DNA of 64,000 nucleotides from JAJDGF01 sp031549325. Its GTDB lineage: Bacteria > Bacillota > Clostridia > Christensenellales > Aristaeellaceae. The DNA is taken from NCBI GenBank assembly GCA_031549325.1, contig JAVBQA010000030.1, positions 1 through 64,000 on the forward strand, read 5' to 3'. Below the pieces are notes generated by a model. That model did not search any database, was not told the DNA's origin, and saw only the letters and a list, made by a program, of their open reading frames with translations. Shown piece after piece: positions 10,196 through 20,473 of the stretch. The position numbers and the translations under genes were made by a program. Every line of letters starts with the position of its first letter. Positions within the stretch are counted from its first letter, which is position 1.

Positions 10196-11053
10196 TTACG
10201 AAATACTGGAGATGTATGCGCAGCAGCGCTGCATTTTCGTCTCGTCCTGGATGCCGTGTAACACCATGTCGCCGGCATAGCCGATCCCCTGCAGGCGCTC
10301 GAAGAAATACGGGAAATCGATGATCCCCTCGCCGGCCCCACAGAACTCGACGCCCTCGCCCGCGCGGATGTCCTTGCCGTGGGCCAGCGCGACGTGATCG
10401 CCCAACACGTCGAACGCGTGGCCGATCACCTGACGCACCAGCGCCGGCTTCGCCTGCCCGGCGTGAAACAAATTGGCGCAATCCATCACCACGGCCATCC
10501 GGCCCTGGCCCACCTCGTCAATCAGCTTTTTGGCCAGCTCGGGCGTGTCCGCCACGTTGCTGGCCTCGACCTCGAGCAACAGCGTCAGCTCGTTCTGCTT
10601 GGCGATGTCCACCAGCTGCGCGGCCGTCTCCGCCATGTCGCGCCAGGCCGCCTCTGTGACGTTGTCCGGGTGGGCGCGCCACAGGTGCTCCGCGTTGCGC
10701 GTGCCGGTGCACAGCGTCACATAGGCGCAACCCAGCGCCTTGACCGCCCGGGCAAACCCGTGGAAGCGGCGCACGCCCTCCCGCCGCACCGCCAGATCGG
10801 GATGCGCCATGTTGAACGTGCCGTTCACGCACACGATGGAGAGCCCGTGCCGCTCGGCGCTGTCTTTGATCCGCTGAAGCACCGCCTCATCCATCGCCTC
10901 GGGGATCTCAATCTGGCCGGTGGCGTTGAAGCCGCACTCGGCCAGGCTGGCGAAGCTGAGCTGCACCGGGCCGAAACCGTAGCCTTGGATCTTGTCAAAC
11001 AGCGGCTCGATGGGCTGGGTCTCGAAATCGGTGGTGCAGACGCCGATGTTCAT
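10196..11053 (-). CDS. Sugar phosphate isomerase/epimerase (xylose isomerase-like TIM barrel)
   Basis: Predicted soluble TIM-barrel enzyme (285 aa) of the AP_endonuc_2 / sugar isomerase family. Metal-binding-type motifs are visible: LLLEVEASNVADTPE (Glu ligand), VVMDCANLFHAG (Asp) and ALAHGKDI (His), ending with GEGIIDFPYFFERL. ATG 11053 is chosen because TCCTCC (GGAGGA) lies 7 nt upstream. The actual sugar cannot be named. It follows the hybrid kinase gene on the same strand, separated by a GC hairpin, so it may be read through or have its own start. Confidence 0.8.
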   Translation of the reverse strand: MNIGVCTTDFETQPIEPLFDKIQGYGFGPVQLSFASLAECGFNATGQIEIPEAMDEAVLQRIKDSAERHGLSIVCVNGTFNMAHPDLAVRREGVRRFHGFARAVKALGCAYVTLCTGTRNAEHLWRAHPDNVTEAAWRDMAETAAQLVDIAKQNELTLLLEVEASNVADTPELAKKLIDEVGQGRMAVVMDCANLFHAGQAKPALVRQVIGHAFDVLGDHVALAHGKDIRAGEGVEFCGAGEGIIDFPYFFERLQGIGYAGDMVLHGIQDETKMQRCCAYISSIS

Positions 11054-11076
11054 GGGCTTATCCTCCTTGCAATCAA

Positions 11077-11101
11077 GCGGGCGGCGCATTCCGCCGCCCG
11101 C
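11077..11101 (-). terminator. GC hairpin between the hybrid kinase and isomerase genes
   Basis: Arms GCGGGCGGCG and CGCCGCCCGC are perfect complements around 5 nt. The minus strand then reads TTGATTG, a weak T-run, so partial termination between the two genes is likely. Confidence 0.45.
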
Positions 11102-11107
11102 CATGGA

Positions 11108-13822
<2,715 letters not shown>

Positions 13823-13842
13823 CTGTAGTACCCTCCGCGCGA

Positions 13843-14679
13843 TCACGCTTTGGCGTGATCGCCGCGTCGAAACGCTTCAATCATCGTGTTTGTCAGGCTC
13901 ATGGTGTTCTCGGTCGCGGGCAGTTCGTCCCGGCTGAACCAGCCCGCCTCGCTCAGCTCGTCCTCCTGCAGGGTGATCCGGTCGTCCCCGTCCAGGTCGC
14001 AGAAGAAGCCCAGCAGCAGCGAATCGGAAAACGGCCAGGGCTGGCTCCTGTGGTAGCGGATGTTCTTCACGCGCAGCCCCACTTCCTCCAGCACCTCTCG
14101 GGCCACGGTGTCCTCGATCGGCTCGCCCGCCTCGGCAAAGCCGGCCACGAGCGCGTGGCGGGCGTAGGCGCGCCCGGCGTACTTGGTCAGCACCAGGCGG
14201 TTGCCGTCGGTGACGCCCACGATGACGGCGGGCGAAATCTTGGGGTAGACCGTGTTGCCGCAGGCACCGCACACCAGCGCGCGCTCTTTGAGACTGGGGC
14301 AGGCCGGCTGGCCGCAGCGCCCGCAGAAGGCGTTGTCCCGGTAGAAGCGGCTCAACTGGCTGCCCAGCACGCCCGCGAAGCCCAGGTGCTGGGGCGCGAA
14401 GCTGCGAAAGATCTCCAGCGGTTCCATGCAGGCGCCGGGCAGGCCATTCGCATCCAGCGCATCCGCCAGGAAAAACTCGTCCTCGTCGATGCAAAACAGA
14501 TAGCGCGCCCGGGCCAGGCAGGAAGCGGGCAGATCGGAGAAGCGGGGGAGCAAAAACTGCCCGTCGTGGTCGATCAGGAGCGCCTTCCGGTCCTCGTAAT
14601 ACAGCGCAAAATCGTGCGGGGTTGGCGGCTTCACCGCGAACTCGATGCGAAATTGGCGGGAGCCCAGTTCGTGCAGCAT
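13843..14679 (-). CDS. nudC: NAD(+) diphosphatase NudC-type Nudix hydrolase
   Basis: Zinc-ribbon Nudix enzyme (278 aa) hydrolysing NADH/NAD, and possibly removing NAD caps from RNA. Zinc ligands appear as CGRCGQP and CGACGN near residues 110-135. The Nudix box reads GFAEAGEPIEDTVAREVLEE then VGL, and it is followed by the NudC-specific SQPWPFSDSLLLGF. ATG 14679 has GGAGGC 5-6 nt upstream. It is the first gene of a probable nudC-hybrid kinase pair with a good promoter. Length is slightly above E. coli NudC. Confidence 0.9.
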   Translation of the reverse strand: MLHELGSRQFRIEFAVKPPTPHDFALYYEDRKALLIDHDGQFLLPRFSDLPASCLARARYLFCIDEDEFFLADALDANGLPGACMEPLEIFRSFAPQHLGFAGVLGSQLSRFYRDNAFCGRCGQPACPSLKERALVCGACGNTVYPKISPAVIVGVTDGNRLVLTKYAGRAYARHALVAGFAEAGEPIEDTVAREVLEEVGLRVKNIRYHRSQPWPFSDSLLLGFFCDLDGDDRITLQEDELSEAGWFSRDELPATENTMSLTNTMIEAFRRGDHAKA

Positions 14680-14713
14680 GATCGTGCCTCCAGATGTTTC
14701 CATTAACCCACTT

Positions 14714-14742
14714 AGTTTAGCAGATTCCTCATTTTTTTTCAA
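14714..14742 (-). promoter_or_regulatory. Promoter of nudC
   Basis: Minus strand TTGAAA, 17-bp spacer, TAAACT, about 35-60 bp before the nudC start. Confidence 0.6.
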
Positions 14743-14821
14743 TCGCAAATGCTGCGGACGCAACGCCAAGCGGGGCGCGAACCGAGGCCCGGGGAAATCG
14801 TTCCCATGGCCCCGCCGCGCC

Positions 14822-15193
14822 CTACCTGGCGTTGCGCAGATACCGCTCGATCTGCTCCTTGTCCTTGATCTCCAGCCCGCGTTCGCCCGCCAGCGACTCC
14901 AAATGGTGCGTGAACTCGTGCAGCAGCGTGTCCTTCAGCAGCCGCCGCATCCGCTCCGCGTCCGCCGAAGGGTACAGCCGCTCGAAGCTGCCGTAGTAAA
15001 TCTCAATCCAGCGCCCCATCGGCCCGCCCGCGTGGTATTGCCCCATGATCACCAGGTCGTCCGCCCGCCCCAGCGGGTTCAGCTTCGTGCCGGGCAGCAG
15101 ACAGATCCCGCCGTTCAGGTGCTTGAAAAACGCTTCGGGCAGCTCCGCCGCGATTTCATCCAGCAGTGCCTGCGCCTCATCGATCGATACCAT
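14822..15193 (-). CDS. Small zincin-like metallopeptidase (DUF1025-type)
   Basis: Short predicted zinc metallopeptidase (123 aa) of the Zincin_1/DUF1025 family. The zinc motif HEFTHHLE lies near residue 95, in an otherwise mostly acidic soluble domain. No signal peptide is present, so it probably acts in the cytoplasm. The ATG 15193 follows a GCGAGGA stretch. Function in bacteria is not established. It is separated from nudC by 142 bp and has its own strong promoter. Confidence 0.75.
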   Translation of the reverse strand: MVSIDEAQALLDEIAAELPEAFFKHLNGGICLLPGTKLNPLGRADDLVIMGQYHAGGPMGRWIEIYYGSFERLYPSADAERMRRLLKDTLLHEFTHHLESLAGERGLEIKDKEQIERYLRNAR

Positions 15194-15237
15194 AAACCGC
15201 TGTAGTCCTCGCTTTTTGTTAATGTTTCGTTGATTGT

Positions 15238-15266
15238 ATTATATCTTGTCCGCCGTTTGCTGTCAA
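15238..15266 (-). promoter_or_regulatory. Consensus promoter of the metallopeptidase gene
   Basis: Minus strand TTGACA, 17 bp, TATAAT: a perfect sigma-A promoter 45-70 bp upstream of the ATG. Confidence 0.85.
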
Positions 15267-15337
15267 TCCGGGGTGTGAAAACCTAGGAAAACAGGGGGTT
15301 TTTCGGCACGAGCGAGGCCCCGTTTGCGCGCGCAACC

Positions 15338-15366
15338 TTGCTTTTTGACGGATTATGCGCTATAAT
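15338..15366 (+). promoter_or_regulatory. Promoter of the LacI-family regulator gene
   Basis: TTGCTT, 17 bp, TATAAT on the plus strand, about 60 bp ahead of the ATG at 15428. Confidence 0.6.
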
Positions 15367-15427
15367 AACAGCGAGGGGCGCGAAATCGATTTAGACTTTA
15401 CAAAAGATGAAAAGAGGAGGTGGCGTC

Positions 15428-16438
15428 ATGCCCGTCACGATCAAGGATCTCTCGCAGCGTTGCGGGCTGTCCGTGTCTGCGATCTCCAAGGCACTCAACA
15501 ACTACACCGACATCAGCGAGGAAACGCGCGCCTATGTGCGCAAGGTCGCGATGGAGATGGGGTATTTCCCCAATGCCCAGGCGCGCGCGCTGAAGACCAA
15601 CCGATCCTACAACATTGGCGTGGTTTACGAGGATGGAAATCGCTACGGACTGATGCATTACTACTTCAACGCGGTGCTTGACGGTTTCAAACGAGAGATC
15701 GAGGGCATGGGTTACGACCTGACATTTATCAACCGAACGATTGGCAGCGGCCAGCTGAGCTACCTGAACCACTGCCGCTACCGGGGCATGGACGGCGCGC
15801 TGATCGCCTGCGTGGACTTCTACAACCCCGAAGTGGTGGAGCTCGCGCAGAGCGAGGTGCCGGTGGTGACGATCGACCACCTGTTCTCGGGGTGCTCCTG
15901 CGTGATGAGCGACAACCGCTCGGGCATGCGCGAGCTGGTGCGCTACGTGGCGCAGCTGGGACACACGAGGATCGCGCTGGTGCATGGCGAGTATAGCGCG
16001 GTGACGGATAGCCGGGTCAGCAGTTTTTACGAGACGATGAACCAGCTGAACCTGCCGATCGTGAAGGAATACGTGACCAGCGGTCTGTACCACAACACCG
16101 AGTCTAACCGCTCGGCGGTGGCGCAGATGCTCAAGCTGCCCGCGCCGCCCACGTGCATCCTGATGACGGACGACTTCGCGGCGCTGGGCGGCATGGACGC
16201 GATCGTCCAGGCAGGGCTAAGGATCCCGGAGGACATCTCGGTCGCCGGGTATGACGGCATCCAGATCTCGCAGGTGATCCGGCCTAGGCTGACCACGGTG
16301 TTTCAGGACGCGGGGCGGATCGGGCAGGAGGCTGCCAAGCGGCTGGTGCATCGGATCGAGCACCCCAGGGACGCGTTGCCCGCGCCGATGATTGTGGCGG
16401 GGCAGCTGCTCAAAGGCGAGACGGTGAGACAAGCATAG
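15428..16438 (+). CDS. LacI-family transcriptional regulator
   Basis: DNA-binding repressor or activator (336 aa). The N-terminal helix-turn-helix reads TIKDLSQRCGLSVSAISKAL, with hinge region ALKTNRSYNIGVV, followed by a periplasmic-binding-protein-like sugar sensor. ATG 15428 is preferred over the in-frame ATG at 15407 because GAGGAGG lies 8 nt before it. It is convergent with a DHDPS-family gene whose promoter holds a LacI-type palindrome at 17430-17443, its most obvious target. The inducer is unknown. Confidence 0.9.
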   Translation: MPVTIKDLSQRCGLSVSAISKALNNYTDISEETRAYVRKVAMEMGYFPNAQARALKTNRSYNIGVVYEDGNRYGLMHYYFNAVLDGFKREIEGMGYDLTFINRTIGSGQLSYLNHCRYRGMDGALIACVDFYNPEVVELAQSEVPVVTIDHLFSGCSCVMSDNRSGMRELVRYVAQLGHTRIALVHGEYSAVTDSRVSSFYETMNQLNLPIVKEYVTSGLYHNTESNRSAVAQMLKLPAPPTCILMTDDFAALGGMDAIVQAGLRIPEDISVAGYDGIQISQVIRPRLTTVFQDAGRIGQEAAKRLVHRIEHPRDALPAPMIVAGQLLKGETVRQA

Positions 16439-16443
16439 AAAAA

Positions 16444-16480
16444 GGGGATTTCCAACGGACGCAGTCCGTTGGAAATCCCC
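16444..16480. terminator. Bidirectional terminator between convergent genes
   Basis: A perfect 17-bp stem (GGGGATTTCCAACGGAC with its complement) around GCA. The minus strand ends in TTTTTCT, so it clearly serves the aldolase gene and probably the LacI gene as well. Confidence 0.85.
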
Positions 16481-16485
16481 GCCCC

Positions 16486-17388
16486 TTATTCCGGTTGCAC
16501 AAGCCCATTTCTGACCAACAGCGCTTTTAGTACCTCTCGCTGCCCCTCCTTGATCCCCTGAATCGGCTGCGTACACCATTCCTCGATCTCCATTCCGCGC
16601 AGCCGCATCGCGGCCTTGATCGCGGGCACAAACAGCGGCGCAACCGAGTACAACCCCATCATGTCGTTCAGCTTGGCTTGAAGCGCCGACAGCGCCCGCA
16701 AATCCTCGCGTTCCATCGCGTTCACCAGCCCCATGCACACCTCGGGCATGATGTTCGCCAGCCCGCCGATGCACCCCGCGCCGCCGCTCAGCACATTGGG
16801 CACAAAGTTGTCGTCGAACCCGGAAAACACCCGGAAATCCGGCAGCGCATCCCGCATGCGCACCAGGATCTGCCGCGTGTGCTCCATCCCCGGCACGCTG
16901 TCCTTGATGCCCGCGATGTTTTTGTGTTTCTGCGCCAGCGCACAAACCAGCTCCGGCACCAGGTCGTACCCGGTGCGCGCCGGGAAGTTGTACAGGTAAA
17001 AGTCCAGATTCGTCTCGGGTATCACCAGATTGTAATACGCCAGGATGTCCTGTTCGGGCAGGTTGAAGTAGTACGGGCTGACGCAGATCACGCCCTGCGC
17101 GCCCTGCTTTTTTGCCAGGGCCATCAGCTCGATGGTCTCTCGGACGTCCATGCTGGCCACGCCCACGATCAGCGGCGTCTTGCCCCGCGTCTCCTGGGCC
17201 GCCAGCTCGATCAGCCTCGCCATGTCCGCCTTGTGCAGCGCGAAAAACTCGCCGATGCTGCCCAGCACCAGCACGCCGCTGATTCCGGCGTGAACCTGTC
17301 GTCCGATCACGTCCCGCGCGGCTGCTTCGTCCAGTCTGCGTTCCCGCGTCAGCGGCGTCACCATAGGCACAATGAACTGCGATTTCAT
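16486..17388 (-). CDS. Dihydrodipicolinate synthase / N-acetylneuraminate lyase family aldolase
   Basis: Class I aldolase (300 aa). Family landmarks are GSIGEFFAL (the GTTGE-like loop), the tyrosine in YLYNFPARTGYDL, and the Schiff-base lysine in IAGIKDS. ATG 17388 has GGAGGT 6-7 nt upstream. The real substrate may be a keto-acid sugar (KDG, sialate) rather than aspartate semialdehyde, because the gene stands alone beside LacI and GntR regulators and carries a sugar-type operator; that is inference. No catalytic defect is seen. Confidence 0.83.
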   Translation of the reverse strand: MKSQFIVPMVTPLTRERRLDEAAARDVIGRQVHAGISGVLVLGSIGEFFALHKADMARLIELAAQETRGKTPLIVGVASMDVRETIELMALAKKQGAQGVICVSPYYFNLPEQDILAYYNLVIPETNLDFYLYNFPARTGYDLVPELVCALAQKHKNIAGIKDSVPGMEHTRQILVRMRDALPDFRVFSGFDDNFVPNVLSGGAGCIGGLANIMPEVCMGLVNAMEREDLRALSALQAKLNDMMGLYSVAPLFVPAIKAAMRLRGMEIEEWCTQPIQGIKEGQREVLKALLVRNGLVQPE

Positions 17389-17420
17389 GCGCACACCTCC
17401 CATTGATCGGTAATACACAC

Positions 17421-17449
17421 AGTTTAGCCCGAAACCGGTTTCGACGCAA
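17421..17449 (-). promoter_or_regulatory. Aldolase promoter with LacI-type operator in the spacer
   Basis: Minus strand TTGCGT, 17 bp, TAAACT. The spacer contains the perfect 14-bp palindrome CGAAACCGGTTTCG at 17430-17443, the classic half-site layout of LacI/GalR-family operators, so binding there would block RNA polymerase. Confidence 0.75.
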
Positions 17450-17506
17450 GCAAAAAACTGTGCGATTTGATGCGGTTACGCGTTCGAACATTGGAGAAAT
17501 GTTAAC

Positions 17507-17535
17507 TTGACAGGTACATGCGATCTCAGCATAAT
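17507..17535 (+). promoter_or_regulatory. Promoter of the GntR-family regulator gene
   Basis: TTGACA, 17 bp, CATAAT on the plus strand, leaving a leader of about 90 nt. It is divergent from the aldolase promoter. Confidence 0.65.
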
Positions 17536-17631
17536 TGCATATAAGGAAGATGTAAATTTGGCATTATAGGGACACAGTCCGTTTTTGGGCGCTGATCGCC
17601 AGAGCAACACGGTGGAAGGGCAGGTGCAGTC

Positions 17632-18351
17632 ATGGCGCTGGCCTTGAAGTCACAACCAGCTTACGCGCGCATTCGCGATCTGATCGCCGCCGGCATCGCC
17701 AGCGGGGAATATCAGGAGAACTCGCAGCTGCCCACCGAGCGGGACATGTGCGAGCAGCATAACGTCAGCCGCATCACCATCCGCCACGCGCTCACCCTGC
17801 TAGAGCAAGAAGGACTCATCCGCAAGCGCCAGGGGCAGGGGATCTTTGTGTGCCCCCGCCGCTACGAACAGCCGCTGAACTCGCTGTACATCTTCTCGGA
17901 GGAGCTGGCCAAACAGAACGCCGAACCCAGCAACCGGGTGCTTTCCATGGAGCTGCGCGCCGTCGGCGGAGACACCGCCGCCAAGCTGGGGCTGAGCGAC
18001 CGGGCGCTGTGCCACGAGATCAAGCGCCTCAGCTACGCCGACGCCAAGCTGTACGCCTATGAGGAGATTCTGGTTCCGGAGGCGCTGCTTGCCGGCGCCA
18101 CCGCCCGCGACATCGAGGGTGACGGGCTGTATGCCACGATGCGCCGCATCTGCGGGTTGTCGATCGACCGCGCCAGCGACCATCTGGAGGCCATGCTGGC
18201 CCCGCCGGACGTGGCGCTGGCGCTTCAGAGAAAGCCGCCTCTGGCCGTGGTCAAGCTGGCGCGGGTGGCGTTTTCCGGCGAGCGAGCCGTGGAGCATAGC
18301 ACCCGCTACATCCTTGGGGACAAGTATCGCTTCAAAGTGACATTCAATTGA
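17632..18351 (+). CDS. GntR-family (HutC/UTRA-type) transcriptional regulator
   Basis: Regulator of 239 aa. The winged helix-turn-helix is at residues 10-75 (LPTERDMCEQHNVSRITIRH), followed by GQGIFVCP, and the UTRA effector domain fills the rest. Such proteins sense phosphorylated sugars or amino acid derivatives. ATG 17632 follows a GGAAGGGCAGG stretch. It lies between the aldolase and the plsX promoter, divergent from the aldolase, so it could regulate that gene or itself. Confidence 0.88.
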   Translation: MALALKSQPAYARIRDLIAAGIASGEYQENSQLPTERDMCEQHNVSRITIRHALTLLEQEGLIRKRQGQGIFVCPRRYEQPLNSLYIFSEELAKQNAEPSNRVLSMELRAVGGDTAAKLGLSDRALCHEIKRLSYADAKLYAYEEILVPEALLAGATARDIEGDGLYATMRRICGLSIDRASDHLEAMLAPPDVALALQRKPPLAVVKLARVAFSGERAVEHSTRYILGDKYRFKVTFN

Positions 18352-18370
18352 AGCGATTCCATATCCTAAC

Positions 18371-18399
18371 TTGCAAGTCCCGGTATCATTTGCTATAAT
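18371..18399 (+). promoter_or_regulatory. Promoter of the plsX-acpP-rnc operon
   Basis: TTGCAA, 17 bp, TATAAT on the plus strand, 62 bp ahead of the plsX ATG. Confidence 0.8.
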
Positions 18400-18460
18400 G
18401 CATTGGATACCGGGCACTTTGTTTCTTTTGCCATTTCACCAGACCCAGGAGGGCGATTTC

Positions 18461-19501
18461 ATGGAATATCGTATCGCGCTGGACGCCATGGGCGGCGACA
18501 ATGCGCCAGACGCGGTGGTTTCGGGCGCGCTGATGGCGCTGCGCAAGTACAGCGACGTCCGCGTGCTGCTTTTTGGACCGGAGGCGCGCCTTCGCCAGAT
18601 GACGCAGGGCGCGGGCGATGTCTCCGCGCGCCTTGAGATCATCGACGCGCCGGACGTGGTGGACATGCACGAGCCGCCCATGCTGGCCGTCCGGAGGAAG
18701 ACGGAATCTTCGCTGGTCAAGGCGATGCTGGCCGTGAAGAATGGGCAAGCCGACGCCATCGTCACCGCCGGGCCCACCGGCGCGGTGCTGGCGGGCGGCT
18801 TCTTCCGCATCGGGCGCATCCCGGGCGTCGAGCGCCCCGCGCTGGCGCCGCTGGTGCCCGGCCGCAAAAAGCCGTTTCTGCTGGTGGACGGCGGCGCGAA
18901 CACCGACTGCCAGCCCGAGTATCTGGAGCAGTTCGGGCTGATGGGCTCGATCTACATGCAGCAGGTCATGGGCGTTCCAGACCCCATCGTGTGCCTAGCC
19001 AACATCGGCGAGGAACCCGAGAAGGGCGACCTCTTGACCAAGGCCGCCCACAAGCGCATGGCCGAGCAGACCAGCTACCATTTTGGCGGCAATGTTGAGG
19101 CGCGCGAGTTCTCTTCCGGCCAGGCCGACGTGGTGGTGGCTGACGGCTTTGTGGGCAACATCATTCTGAAATACACCGAGGGCTTGGCTTCCGCGCTGAT
19201 GGGCATGCTCAAAGACACGATGATGAGCACCGCCCGCAGCAAGATCGGCGCGCTGCTGCTCAAGCCCGCGCTCAGGGAATTCAAGAAGGTCATGGACTAT
19301 GAGGAGCACGGCGGCGCGCCGCTGCTCGGGATCAGAGGCGCGATGATCAAGGCGCACGGATCCAGCAGCGCGCCGGCCATCATGAACGCCATCCGCCAGG
19401 CCAGAACCATGCTGGAGCGCGACGTGGTGGGCCGGATCGAAAAAGGCCTTTCCGGACTGAGCCCCAGGACATCATCATCTGAAGGAGAAGAGCAACCATG
19501 A
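18461..19501 (+). CDS. plsX: Phosphate acyltransferase PlsX
   Basis: Converts acyl-ACP and phosphate to acyl-phosphate for phosphatidic acid synthesis at the membrane surface. The 346-aa protein starts with the family hallmark ALDAMGGDNAPDAVV and contains GPTGAVLAGGFFRIGR and DGFVGNIILK. ATG 18461 has AGGAGG 8 nt upstream; earlier in-frame starts overlap the promoter. The last 4 nt overlap the acpP start, giving the usual plsX-acpP coupling. The C-terminal tail is slightly longer than usual. Confidence 0.95.
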   Translation: MEYRIALDAMGGDNAPDAVVSGALMALRKYSDVRVLLFGPEARLRQMTQGAGDVSARLEIIDAPDVVDMHEPPMLAVRRKTESSLVKAMLAVKNGQADAIVTAGPTGAVLAGGFFRIGRIPGVERPALAPLVPGRKKPFLLVDGGANTDCQPEYLEQFGLMGSIYMQQVMGVPDPIVCLANIGEEPEKGDLLTKAAHKRMAEQTSYHFGGNVEAREFSSGQADVVVADGFVGNIILKYTEGLASALMGMLKDTMMSTARSKIGALLLKPALREFKKVMDYEEHGGAPLLGIRGAMIKAHGSSSAPAIMNAIRQARTMLERDVVGRIEKGLSGLSPRTSSSEGEEQP

Positions 19502-19734
19502 TTTATGACAGGGTCGTAGAGCTCATCACCCAGCAGCTGCCCGTGAAGAAGGAGAGCATCCGGATGGAGTCGCGCCTGCTGGAGGACTTGGGCGCGGATT
19601 CGGCCAACGTGATGATCCTGGTGATGGACATCGAGCAGGCGTACGACATCCAGGTGGACGACGACGTGCTGGCGGGCATCCACACCGTGGGCGACATCGT
19701 GAACTATCTGAAGGCGAACACCGACCGCGAATAG
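19498..19734 (+). CDS. acpP: Acyl carrier protein
   Basis: Small acidic carrier (78 aa) for fatty acid synthesis. The phosphopantetheine serine lies in EDLGADSANVMILVMDIEQ; the usual DSLD is DSAN here, but the serine is kept. It overlaps plsX by ATGA and is followed 14 nt later by rnc. Length is typical. Confidence 0.93.
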   Translation: MIYDRVVELITQQLPVKKESIRMESRLLEDLGADSANVMILVMDIEQAYDIQVDDDVLAGIHTVGDIVNYLKANTDRE

Positions 19735-19748
19735 GAGTGTTCAGGGCA

Positions 19749-20423
19749 TTGACGGAATTGATGGACAAGCTGGGGTACCAGTTCAAGAACAGGGATCTGC
19801 TCTCCATGGCGCTGACCCACCCGTCCTACGGCGCGGATCACAACGTGGCGCACTATCAGCGCCTGGAGTTTCTGGGCGACGCGGTGCTGGAGCTGGCGGT
19901 CAGCCGCTATTTGTATCAGGAGCTGCCGGATCTGCCGGAGGGCAAGCTCACCCGGATCCGCGCGGCGCTGGTGCGCGAGGAATCGCTGTACGAGGCGGCG
20001 CAGACGATCGGCCTGGGCGCTGAGATCCGGCTGTCTGCGGGCGAGGAGCGCTCGGGCGGGCGGGACAAGCCGTCCATCCTGAGCGACGTGGTGGAGGCCA
20101 TCCTGGGCGCCGTGTATCTGGACGCGGGCATCGAGCAGGCGTTCCAGCTGGCGCAGCGGCTGCTGGGAGAACGCCTCAAAAACCCGAACTGCGACGACGA
20201 CCCGCTGGACTTCAAGACGCGCCTGCAGGAGCTGCTGCAGCAGGACGGCGGCATGACGCCCACCTACGAGCTGCTCGAGAGCGGCGGTCCGGCGCATCTG
20301 CCGGTGTTCCGCATGCGGGTGATGCTGGGGGAGCGCGAGATCGGGCGCGGCAGCGGCCAGAGCAAGCGCGCGGCGCAGCAGGACGCCGCCCGCGATGCGC
20401 TGGAACAAATGGAAAAACACTGA
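19749..20423 (+). CDS. rnc: Ribonuclease III
   Basis: Double-strand-specific RNase (224 aa) for rRNA and mRNA processing. The catalytic signature RLEFLGDAVLELAVS is present, with DVVEAILGAVYLD in the second half of the nuclease domain, and a C-terminal double-stranded RNA-binding domain from about residue 150. The TTG at 19749 is chosen because AGGAG lies 11 nt upstream and the protein then begins near LMDKLGYQF; a GTG at 19737 overlaps the ribosome site. It is in the plsX-acpP-rnc-smc row. Confidence 0.93.
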   Translation: MTELMDKLGYQFKNRDLLSMALTHPSYGADHNVAHYQRLEFLGDAVLELAVSRYLYQELPDLPEGKLTRIRAALVREESLYEAAQTIGLGAEIRLSAGEERSGGRDKPSILSDVVEAILGAVYLDAGIEQAFQLAQRLLGERLKNPNCDDDPLDFKTRLQELLQQDGGMTPTYELLESGGPAHLPVFRMRVMLGEREIGRGSGQSKRAAQQDAARDALEQMEKH

Positions 20424-20473
20424 GATCATTGGCCACCTGAACTTGCTACTGATCGATTGAGGAGTTATTCGGT

